Assembly (NCBI GenBank): GCA_025617745.1
Contig: CM046853.1
Coordinates: 63,869,024-63,933,023, forward strand
Direction: 5' to 3'
Length of the DNA: 64,000 nucleotides
DNA from: Heliocidaris erythrogramma
Taxonomy: Eukaryota > Echinodermata > Echinoidea > Camarodonta > Echinometridae
In this document: positions 39,101-51,100 of the stretch, piece by piece
Position numbering within the stretch: the first letter of the stretch is position 1
Layout of the letters: the number at the start of each line of letters is the position of its first letter
The notes under the pieces: generated by a model
Databases searched by the model: none
Told to the model about the DNA's origin: nothing
What the model saw: only the letters and a program-made list of their open reading frames with translations
Position numbers and translations under genes: made by a program

Positions 39101-42100
39101 CAAACTTGAGGGCAGTGAGGGGAGTGACCTGGGCGGGTTTGAGGACCACCGTGTTTCCTGCAGCTAGACAGGCGGCCATCTTCCAAGCCAACATCATGAG
39201 GGGGTAGTTCCAGGGAACCACGATAGCACAGACTCTGTCAGAAGCAAGAAGAATTTAATGATTTATCTTATACACTTTGAATACATTAAAATACAGGGAG
39301 GGTATCCACAACTAACTCTAAATAGCAGAAGAGAGGATAGGTATCTTCCAGGCTAATATCATGACAGGGTAGTTCCAGGGTACAATGATGGCACATACTC
39401 TGTAGGAAACAAGATGGATGCCTCATGATTGATTCCATTGATATATAAATACATGTATGTACTTTCAAACATTTACCCACAACCAGTAAAATCAGAAGTG
39501 ATTTTATTATTTGCTAGATAAATCTATGTACCTACCTATTTGCTAGTCTTCCGACTACGCAAGCCATTCGAGTAATTAAAGTCACGACAGTGCATATACC
39601 CCCCCCCCCCCCAGGATCACGCCTTCCTCTGTGCATGTACGCATGACGCGCGCACACAATCCTCCTCTTTACGAGAAGCCTCAGACAAACTTTGACATGT
39701 TGCTAGGCAAGGAGTGGGGTAGGAGGGTGGGACATAGGTAGGTACTTAGATTTATCTAGCAAATAATAAAATCACTTCTGATTTTACTGATTTACTACAA
39801 TAAATCAATGTACCTACCTATTTGCTAGACCAGCACAGATTCAAATGGGGGGCATGTCCCAAGAGGAAGGTCAACAGGAACCCAAGGATGACGTTGCAGC
39901 TTGCAACGTCTTGTTAGAAAAAGACTCAACAGACAGAACATCTTTCAAACTAGAAATGTGCGTTGCTGGGGCCGCGCAATGCTAAATGTATCCCCCGGCA
40001 CTGGCAGCAATTTGGAGGAGGGACAAAGACCCTCCCCCATCCCTTCCCTCAAACAAAAGGATGGTGTAGAAATTAGATGTGTAGGTTTCACTAAGACACA
40101 TCTTCATATAAAATTTGAAAGAAATGTGTTGAGAGATATACCAAGATACATCTCCATACAAAATTTGAAAGAAATCCATCAAGAAATGTGGCCTGCAGAG
40201 TGCACTCACGCCATGCCCTGAAGTATGACCTTTGACCCTATAAAAGACGGAACACTGGTGGCAGCATCACCAAAAACTATAGGTTTTTAGATTACACCAA
40301 GAGACACCTTCATGCAAGATTTGAACGAAATCCGTCAAGAAATGCAGAAGAGTGCAAGAAATGGAAAAATGACCTTTGACCCTATAAAGGACGGAACAAT
40401 GAGGGCAGCATCACCAAAAATTAAATATGTGTAGATTATACCAAGATACATCTCCATACAAAATTTGAATGAAATCCGTCAAGAAATGCAGAAGTAAGAG
40501 TGCACAAAAGGGACAAATGAGCTTTGACCCTATAAAGGACGGAACAATGAGGGCAGCATCACCAAACAGTAAAGATGTGTAGATTATACTAAGATACATC
40601 TCCATACAAAATTTGAAAGAAATCCATCAAGAAATGTGGCCTGCAGAGTGAACTCACGCCATCCCTTGAAGTATGACCTTTGACCCTATAAAAGACGGGA
40701 CACTGGTGGCAGCATCACCAAACACTATAGGTTTTTAAATTACACCAAGAGACACCTTCATGCAAAATTTGAACGAAATCCGTTGAGAAATGTGACCGCC
40801 AGAGCGCACACAAGAGTATACACAAGACATCTATCAAAATATGACCTTTGACCCTATAAAAGACGGAACACTGGGGGCAGCATCACCAGAAACTATAGGG
40901 GTCCAGATTTTACCAAGATACACGTCCACAGGAAGTCTGAAAGAAATTCGTCGAGAAATGTGACCGCTAGAGCACACACAAGAATGTGACGCGGTGACGC
41001 GGCGGCGGCGGTGGCGGCGGCGGCGGCGAAACGCTGCTGAATCCAAAGTATCCTCCGGCATACTGCCGGGGGATACAATAAAAAGATGTGAAGGACGTGG
41101 AGGAGCGCCAGTAGGCTGCCCTCATAATGTCCACTAGGGGCACCCCTTGGAAAAGAGCCCAAGAGGCACTGATGCCCCTGGTATCGTGAGCACGGGGCTT
41201 CCCATCACTTAATAGGGCCTCCGGCCCAGCTGCCTGGATCGCTTCGACTATCCATCTAGAAATGGATTCTCTGGAAGCGGGGGAAAAGGGCTCTCGAGTG
41301 ATGACAAAAAGCTGATCACTCTTACGAAGAGACTTAGTCCTATCTAAATACCATTTCAAGGCCCTCACCGGACACCAGACCTTATCCTCCTGCACCGAGG
41401 AATGGTCCGACAGCGGTCTAAGAAAAATCTCAACTGGTCCAGAGGAAGCAGTCTGATTTTTGGCAATAAAGGAGGGCTTGGGTATAAGTCGCACACCATG
41501 GTTCTCCCAACGGATGTGACCCGGTGTGATACACAGAGCATGAAGAGTACTCCTCCTCTGTGCAGAAGCAATAGCAACTAAAAATAGCGTCTTGACCGTT
41601 AAATGGTGAAGGGACGCTTTACCCAAAGGTTCAAAAGGTGGCTTCGCAAGCACGTCAAGGACCCTGGGTAGACTCCAAGAAGGAGTCAGGCTACGAATTG
41701 ATGGACGCTGCAAGAAGAAGGAGCGAGTCAACCTAGCCAAAAGAGGGGAGTTGGAGACTCCCGAACCATCAGCAAAACCAACGTGGACGGCGGCAATAGC
41801 CGAACGATAGCCACGTATGGTTGAAATCGATCTACCCTTATCGAAAAGGGAGATCAAAAAAATCGGCAATAACACCAATAGGGGCTTCACGTGGCGAGAC
41901 ACCCTGATTCTCGCACCAAGAAAAGAAGGCCCCTAGACGAGAGTTGTAGAGATCTCTAGTGGAGTCTCTACGGCTTCTCATAACAAACTGGGAGGCCCTC
42001 TCGGAGAGCCCCGAGTTTCTGGCGTCTTCCCCAACAACTGCCAGGCAGTCAAGTGGAGGACCGCTGGGCGTTGATGAACAATCCCCGAGAGGGGTTGAAT

Positions 42101-45100
42101 TATCAAATCCTCCCTGAGAGGAAGGGGAAACGGATGGCCGGCCAGGAGACTCAGCAGGTCTGGAAACCAATGTCTCGCTGGCCAATGTGGGGCTATCAAC
42201 AAGAGCCAAGCCCCGTCCTCCTTGACCTTCCTCAAGACCTGAGGGATCAGAGGAATGGGGGGAAAAGCGTATCCCCGGATAGCTCCCCAATGGAGGGAAA
42301 AGGCATCCATCGCCCACGCCTCCTGATCCCGAACCCGCGAGCAATACCTCGGGAGTCGGTGATTGAGGGTGGAGGCGAACAGATCGATCTCCAGAGGACC
42401 CCACACCTCTTGGAGAAGAGCAAACACCTCCGGATGAAGAGTCCACTCTGACGGGAGGCATTTGCCCCGAGACAGAAAATCCGCGATCAGATTGTCCTGA
42501 CTGGGAATGTAGGAGGCTACCGGAATAATGTTCATAGACCGGCACCACCTCCACAACTGGGCAGCTAAGGTGTTCAGAAAGGAAGACCGAGTGCCGCCTT
42601 GGCGATTGATATAGGCAGCTACTGTGACATTGTCCGTAAGAACGAGTACAGTGCGACCAACAAGACCGGGCCTGAAATGATGAAGAGACAGACTGACCGC
42701 CATCATTTCCAAAACATTGATATGGGGCATAACTCTCAAATGAGACCAGTCCCCTGAAATCATCTCGCCCCGGCAATGACCACCCCAACCGAGAAGGGAG
42801 GCGTCTGTCGCCAGAGAAACTGACGGAAGAGGGGTACAGAGAGGCTTGCCTTGGGCAAGAAACGAACTGTTCGTCCAGGGGGCGAGAAGGAGCTTGATAT
42901 CTCTTGGGAGTGGAATCCACCCCAAAGGAGAATCTTTGCCCGGTCTGAAAAACTTGAGGTGCCTCTGAAAGGGCCTCATCAACAGCCTGCAGTCTGGCAA
43001 GACGTCGACTAGACTGGCCAGATAGCCCAGGAATTGAAGCCATTGTCTGGCTCTGACCCTGCGAGCCGCTCGCAATGACCGTGCGGTCATGGTGATAGTC
43101 CGAATTCTGTCCAGACTGGGGCGGGCAAGCTGATTCGGGATATCTATCTCCGCACCCAAGTACATCGGGGTACGTGTGGGAGATAATTCAGATTTTTCCC
43201 AGTTTATCAGAAAGCCCAAGTCTTGCGTTAGCCGCAGTAAAAGGCATAACTGGTCCAACAGGAGGGACTCTGAGTTTGCAACTAGGAGCCAATCGTCTAG
43301 ATAGACGAATAATCGGAGGCCGCGATTCCGTAGAAACGCGGCCAGGGCCGACACTATTCGGGTGAAGACTCGAGCGGCCGGCCTCAGCCCAAAGGGCAGG
43401 GCACGAAATCGAAACGTTTCGCCTCGGAACGCGAATCCCAGCAAATTTCTCGACAGAGAGTGGATGGGAATGTGAAAGTACGCGTCTTTGAGATCGAGGG
43501 AGATCGCAAGGTCGTCCCGCTTGATCAAGGGCAGAATAGATGCCAAGGTCTCCATGCGAAAATGCACTGGAGGTATAAACCTGTTGATTCTTTTCATATT
43601 TAGAATCATACGTAAACTTCCCGAGCGCTTGGGAATGACAAATATTGGGGAGAGACAGAGATGAGGATGATCTCTCACCCTTTCTACAGCGCCCTTTCCC
43701 AGCAGTGTGGCGATCTCTGAGGAGATGTGCTACTGGAAAAGGGCAGACATTGGAGGCGGGCGGATTCTCATGGCGCCGTTTGAAATTGGCTTTATCAGAT
43801 CTATGTAAAAGCCGTCGCGCACGACGGATAGCACAAAGGCGTCGCCGGAGCCACCCGCCTACACTGTCCACAAGCACTCGGGGTAAGGTATCAAAAGGCC
43901 GACTTGGGCCTGACCGGGCCCTTGGCGGCGGTCTTACGCCCCCCTCTTCCTCTCGCCGAGCCTCTACCACGGTTGCCCATGGTAGGGGTCTCAACCCGAG
44001 GGATAGTCACAGTCACTCGACGCTTTGAGCGGTTATCGCCTGTCGAGACCGACTTAGACTTCGGAAAGGACCGAGCAGGCTGAGTGGGCAAGAATTGTCT
44101 GGCCATCTCCTTTGCCTGTTTGCGACCCTCTCTCTTTGTGGAAGACCTCATTAAACTGGCCCCCAAAGAGTTTGGGATGAGAGGAAGGGATACCCCGCAA
44201 GAGAGGCGGGATGTCTTTCTCTAGCACTCCCAGTGTGGAGAGCGCCAACTTGCGGCGTTGATGCGTAATGTCAATCGCCGCTGATGAGAGCTGAGACCAC
44301 TGAAGTCCAGCTAACAAAAGCAGGAGTTCATCCAACAAATTGGAGTCCCCCTCGGTCACATTCAGTTCAACTGATCTGGCCCGAAGGCGTAACAGTGAAC
44401 CCAGGTACGCCGAAAGCCTTAAGCCCGACCTGACTTTGGTTTCAAAGTTCACTAGGGGCTTCTCGGCGGATCTATAGGACTGAGACTTGAAATTGATATT
44501 CAAACGTTGTCCCATACCCAAAATTTCCTGGGATAAACCCTTGGCTGAAAAGAAGCCCTGGGTATCATCCCGATAGAAAGAGAAGGCACTACCAAAGGGA
44601 CGTCGGGTAGCCCGACCCGCATCGGTGAGTGCCTCCCTATCCCCATACTCCTGTTTGAAGTCCTCTGTAAGAGGAATACCAGGAGACGGGCCATGCTGTC
44701 TGAATAACAGCGATGGCTGATCACTGTCCGACTGGACTTGGGGAAAAATTTCTGGCATATACTTCTCTAACAGGGCCTTGGCATCTGCCGCCATAGCCTG
44801 ACAAGGCTGGGGGTCGTAGCCGGCCTGAGATTCTGAAACAGACGGGGTAGAAACCTGCGAGACAGAATCAAATTCGGGCGAAGTTGTCCGGTGGGGAAAA
44901 TCCCATGGGGGTGGATATGCCCACGGACCAGTGACAGACTCCTCCCCCAGCGGGGCTCCGAGAGCCGCACGCACGGGAGTAGTAGGTCGAGATACCGCAT
45001 TCGGACAAAATTGTCCCAGGTTCTCATGAATATCCTCCATCACAGTGATAACTGACTGGGGAGAACCCGTCTCAGTAACCGGCAGCGTCGGGGGATTAGT

Positions 45101-48100
45101 ATCCAAACCATGCTGCTCAGCAAAGAGTCTCATTAATCTGAGCAACTCAGATTGAGAGTCGGGGCGAAGAGAGGGCGGAGCCTTCTTACCCGACTTGGGT
45201 TTATCCTTGGATTTACCCTTCTTGGCTTTAAGCTTCTTAGCGGGGGTGTGAGCCACCGTAATAGAAGGCCGTTTAGAAGCACGGGAAGTGTTAGGCTGCA
45301 GTATAGAAGCCTTACTACCCAAATTGTCCGGGCCGGGCTCCCCAGTGGGGAGAAGCAATTCGGCCGCAACTCTAGGGACTGTGCTTCCCCGACCAGAGCC
45401 CCGATTCGCATTGACTGCCGGGGGGTGGACGGGCTGCTGCATTGCAGGGAATTGCTGGGAATAGCACCCGGAGCACTGACGTTGGTCAGTGGCTGGCGGG
45501 AACCAGCAGTCTTCCGCTGCGAGAACCTGCTCGAGGAGGAGATCTTCTTAGCGGGATGCGGATTTGCGTTATCGACTGTAATTCCCCCAGACACACCGAC
45601 GGTGGTCGGATGTCGGGGGAAGCCAGTAACACTGGGTGAAATCTCGCTAGGCACCCCGATGGTGGTCGGGGGTCGGCAAGACCCAGTAACATTAGCTGAC
45701 CGCTTAGCGGTCTTACCAGTTAATGCCCCCTCCAGGCTCCCGACGGTGGTCGGGGGTCGAGAGGACCCGGTAATACTAGCTACCGCCCCCCCAACTGCAG
45801 ACGCGGTGGTCGCGAGTTGGAGGGAGCTAGAATTGCTAATGACGGGTGTTCGGTCCGAAGACTTATGAACACCTAACTTACCTATAAAGCCTGTCTTGCT
45901 CGACGTTCCCGGTACAAAAATACCAGAGCGAGCCGACAGACTGACGCCCTTACCTCCCCTGACCATCGTGTTTGACTCGCTGGTAGGCGAGCGAAACACA
46001 GGTCTCCAACACACTCACTGGGCTGACGCCCTTATAAGTGAGAGTACTGGAAGGGAGGGAAGAAGAATTGGAAGAGCACGGAGGCAACCAAGACCTCGAT
46101 TGCTCTTCCTCCGAAGAACTCATTATCACCTGTAAGGAGATATAAAAGAGTCAAACAATAAACAATTGTAAAGAAAAGGGCGTACAAAGCGAGAGTGAAA
46201 CGGAATGGAATTTTCCAGCGCAGTGTGTGGAAAATTCCATTTACGCGCTACGAACAAAGGAACACTCTCGTAAGGGTATATGCACACAACAGCCACACAC
46301 ACGAAACACCAACGAAACGTTACAGGGCTGAGCGCCCGGCAAAACGCCAAAGCGAATGCCCTGGGCTACTATACGAAAGGTGAAAAGTGAGGTATGAATT
46401 TAAGCTCAAATATCACCAAATTAAATACGTGACAGACATAAACCGACACTAAACAGATATTAAAACAAGTCTAGGACGGAAATATTGGCAAAAGTCACCA
46501 GAAAACGCGCTAAAAGAGTAGCAAACTCTGAATTTTTGCGCAAGATATTGACTTAGCTGCAACTCTTTAGGCTGCGAGAAGGAAAGAGGAAGATTGTGTG
46601 CGCGCGTCATGCGTACGTGCACAGAGGAAGGCGTGATCCTAGGGGGGGGGGGGGTATATGCACTGTCGTGACTTTAATTACTCGAATGGCTTGCGTAGTC
46701 GGAAGACTAGCAAATAGGTAGGTACATTGATTTATTGTAGTAAATAATGAAAGATGAAGTACAATGAATCTTTCTTACCCGAGAGGTTCTTTCTTGGTGT
46801 AGGTGAGATTCCTGTTTGGTCTGGCATGGTTGATTGGAATGGTCACTCCCTGGATACAAAAATACGAAGCAAAAATACAAATAAAATATGGATATTGTAT
46901 TCAGGGTTCACTGAGGAGGGAGAGAGAGAGGAGGGAGAGAGAGAGAGGAGGAGAGAGAGAGAGGAGGGAGAGAGAGAGAGGAGGGAGAGAGAGAGAGGAG
47001 GGAGAGAGAGAGAGGAGGAGAGAGAGAGAGAGGAGGGAGAGAGAGAGAGGAGGGAGAGAGAGAGAGGAGGGAGAGAGAGAGAGGAGGAGAGAGAGAGAGG
47101 AGGGAGAGAGAGAGAGGAGGGAGAGAGAGAGAGGAGGGAGAGAGAGAGAGGAGGGAGAGAGAGAGGAGGGAGAGAGAGAGAGGAGGGAGAGAGAGAGAGA
47201 GGAGGGAGAGAGAGAGAGGAGGGAGAGAGAGAGAGGAGGGAGAGAGAGAGGAGGAGAGAGAGAGGAGGGAGAGAGAGAGGAGGGAGAGAGAGAGGAGGGA
47301 GAGAGAGAGGAGGGAGAGAGAGGAGGAGAGAGAGAGAGGAGAGGGAGAGAGAGAGGAGAGGGAGAGAGAGAGGAGAGGGAGAGAGAGGAGAGGGAGAGAG
47401 AGGAGGGAGAGAGAGGAGGAGAGAGAGAGAGAGGAGAGGAGAGAGAGAGGAGAGGGAGAGAGAGAGAGGAGAGGGAGAGAGAGGGAGAGAGAGAGGAGAG
47501 GGAGAGAGAGGGAGAGAGAGGGAGAGAGGGAGAGAGAGGGAGAGAGGGAGAGAGAGGGAGAGAGGGGAGGAGAGGGGGAGAGGAGAGGGGGAGAGGAGAG
47601 GGGGAGAGGAGAGGGGGAGAGGAGAGGGGGAGAGGAGAGGGGGAGAGGAGAGGGGGAGAGGAGAGGGGGAGAGGAGAGGGGGAGAGGAGGGGGAGAGGAG
47701 GGATAGTGTGGGAGAGAGGAGGGAGGGTGAGGGAGAGAGGGAGGGTGAGGGAGAGAGGGAGGGTGAGGGAGAGAGGGAGGGTGAGGGAGAGGGAGGGTGA
47801 GGGAGATATGTTTACCCTTGGTAGAGTGAAGTGTGCCCCGTTTCATAAAACTTATTATCAATAACAACTGCCCCATTTCTATGACAAATTTGCTCTCAGC
47901 CAATCAGATGCAAGGATTTCAGTAGCTTATAAGAAACCGGGACCTGGTTTTGTACCATCCCAGTACCTGACTGTCAGGCATGATTATTATCGTAAAGGGT
48001 GCTAAATATGAAATTTGCCTCTTCTGTAATTTTCTGAATGTGTTTTATAAATGCTCTTGGAGAAGAAATGCCACGATCAATTATTCATATCAATTTTTAG

Positions 48101-51100
48101 AGAAATATTGTTTTTTATTGCCTTTCTACATGTTTCAAACAGTTAAATATTTTTTCACAACATATATGAATAAACTTCACAATAGAGATTACTATTTCTG
48201 ATTCTGGAGGAAAGTTGCAAACATTCTTAGTCCAAACTCACTGTTAAACTGAAATCTTGAGATGGAACAGAATGGAAGAGGTAAAGTATAACAGTCAGCT
48301 TAGACATTAGTCTGTAGAACTATGAATAACATACCTGAATCTTGTCACACCATCCAGCGAAGTACCTGAAGGTATCGATTGACATTCCAACGTGAGTCTT
48401 GAGTGCTAAGGTGTAGACAGCTCCAGAATCTATACTCTCAATGGTTGCTAGTTCTTCTGTGTGCTGCTCCATCAAGTCAGCTAACCTGTAGCATAGAAAT
48501 GAAAATAATAATAGCTAAATCATACAACAATAAATATAAAGACAATACGATAACAATAATAACAATGGCAATAATGATGACAATGATAACTGACAAATCT
48601 ATAAACTGATTCATGGAGAATACACAGCATCAACATCATTAGAATGGTCTTAAAGGAGAATGATATATTCCAAAGAAATAATATGAATTTGTGAGAAACA
48701 TTACTTTTTTTCCCCCTTTTAAAACTGCAGATATATGTACATAAAACTGAAAACAATTTGAAATATAAATGCACTTACTTGAACATCATCTTGCCCCTGT
48801 CTCTGGCATTCATCTTACCCCACTCTCCCTCATAGAAGGCTTCCTGTAAAAGATAAAAATCAAAGGTTCATGGATGGTTCTACATCACATCCTTCTGCAA
48901 CAATTTACTCCAAGGTTAATTACCAGATGGAATACCTAACCCTAACCCTAAACCAAATTGCAACCCTAACTAAAAACTCAACTGCAACCCTAACCTGAGC
49001 CCCGTTTCATAAAACTTGTTATCAATAACAACTGCCTCATTTTTCTATTACAAATTCACTCTCAGCCAATGAGATTCAAGAATTTCAGTAACTTTTAACA
49101 ATTATTGTAACTTGCTATTGATAAAAAGTTTTATGAAACAGGGCCCTGAAACCAAATTGCAAGCCTAACCCTTTATCTTTGAAAAATAAAACCCGCACCA
49201 AATTTGAGGATACTAATGGATCTAAGCAACATTTGGTGCTGACTGAAACCAATTGCATGTTTGACACACTGAGGCTCAGACAAAACACTTGGGGCCCGAA
49301 TTCACAAAGGATGTTTGGTTTAAAACATGGTTTAAACCCCCTCCTGGGCTTTTTAAGCGTACGTGCGCACTGAATCTGATCCAAATCATATATTTTCTTT
49401 GAGCGCGCGCATGGGCAATGTGCGCTTATTTACGCTTATTTTAGTACGCTTACGGCGGTTTAAACCTTACCCATGGTTTAAACCTCCTTTGTGAATTCGG
49501 GCCTTGCAGATAACTTGCTGATACAAGTCAATATACATCATTCAAAAGTAGAGTAACTCAATGAGTATTGCATTGGCCTGAGAACCAGGAGGCATCTCGA
49601 TTGAAACCAGGTTATGGCGACCGAGCACATGGATTTAAAATGAAAAGTTGAGTTCTGATATAGTTGAAAATAGCTTTCTTATAGTTTATATTCCTATATG
49701 GCCTGCTAAGAACCCATTGGCACACCTTGCAAAACTTGAAAGACATTACAAAACTATATGAGATTATCTGGCTTCACCCAGGTGGTTGTGGACTGGAAAA
49801 CTTGGAGAAAGGCCATAAAGGAAATGAAATATCCAACCCCACAGTATGGGGAAAAATGGATTTTTTACAATGATGATGTGGAAGTACAGTAGCAAATATC
49901 ACATGAACAGGATTACCATACTATTCTAAATATAACTAAATACAGTTTATAACTTAACCCTTTCAAGCAAACTGACCAATTTTTGTGGTTTGGCTCAATA
50001 ATATTTGATTCAGAGCCCTTAAAAAATATACCAGATGCATGAGTAGATAGAGCAAAAATTGCTGCACACACTATGTCCTTTTTTGTTGCATGACCATATT
50101 GCGTTTGATGGCAGGCATTTTAAATACGAGAATAAGCTTTAAAATCCATAAGTTGGCAACACACTGAGGTTCAAAAATCATTGTTTTTTTAAACAAAATA
50201 GGCAATTTTTTCAACTTTTCCACAAAATTTCTAACCATGTATATCGTTTTCAGAACCATGTAGTGCTAAAAGAGAAATATTTTTGTTGCCAATTTGAACA
50301 AAATATGACGAATCTAGCCCTTAAATAATTCCTGTCCTGAAAGGGTTAATAGCCAAATCTTCATGCTTCATGAAGCTCACCTTAGCCGCTGCTACAGCTC
50401 GATCTGTATCTGAGACTGATGCCTTGGCGACCTCACAGATGACAGACTCGTCATGAGGGTTGATGGTCTTGAAAGTATTGCCGCTATCAGAATCCACAAA
50501 CTCGTTGTTGATGAACAGCTGATGAGGGAACTTAATGTCCATGTTGTTCACATTCATTTCAACCTAGGATGATGGGAATATAAGCAGGCACGAACAGTAC
50601 TATTTAAACTTTCGAATATAGATGTTGAAAAATCAATCCAAAAGGTAATATGAAGTAAGATGATGCTGGTGGTGAAAATGTTAAGGAATTCCTTGCAAAT
50701 ACTACACTATGATAATACAAATTATGTGTACCATGGTAAAAATAAAAATATTATTCTCACTGAAAATGAATATCGATCTTTTTATTCCTCACGGAAGTTA
50801 GATTGATTTTTAAAAAACTATCAGGGTTGTCTTGAAGCCACATTAATGAACATATCAAACCTTGTGAGAATGAGAAAATAGTAACTCAACCAGACAACTG
50901 TCTATCCAAAAAGAGGACATCAATTGCAACTCTGTTCTAATGAGATGGAAGTTTGCAATTTTGCGATCGATAAGACTTGCAATCGCATCTCCTTATATGA
51001 CAGAACCCAGATCTTGAATGCAAAAGCATCACAATTCAGCTTTTAGCTGAGATATTGAATTCACCATGTCATACATCAAATCAAATCAATAATCTTTGCT

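Larger units (their letters stand above)
39484..46745 (-). mobile_element. DIRS-like tyrosine-recombinase retrotransposon, element 1
   Basis: A 7.26-kb element, read on the minus strand in the order gag-like, RT/RNase H, tyrosine recombinase. Inverted terminal repeats 39531-39670 and 46581-46722 match closely, and each element end has a unique extension beyond them. An internal complementary region (39736-39828) is complementary first to the 3' end and then to the 5' end, as in DIRS1. No long target duplication is seen, as expected for recombinase-mediated insertion. All three reading frames carry lesions, so it is not autonomous. It lies in an ALDH1L intron, same strand as the host gene. Confidence 0.9.

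Noticed and set aside
43188-43994. 268-residue frame over the RT start of element 1
   Set aside because: Not called as a gene: it is the alternate frame to RT. Its openness is reported as part of the overlap finding instead.
46754-47903. Three long open frames (about 330-350 residues) rich in Arg/Glu or Ser/Leu/Pro
   Set aside because: They are translations of the GA microsatellite and run across a real ALDH1L exon on the other strand.
48935-49000. Telomere-like ctaaccctaaccctaaacc
   Set aside because: Only two or three irregular units; similar low-order repeats occur at 30560 and 53900.
49551-49625. tRNA-like sequence on the plus strand
   Set aside because: Too degenerate in the D and T arms.
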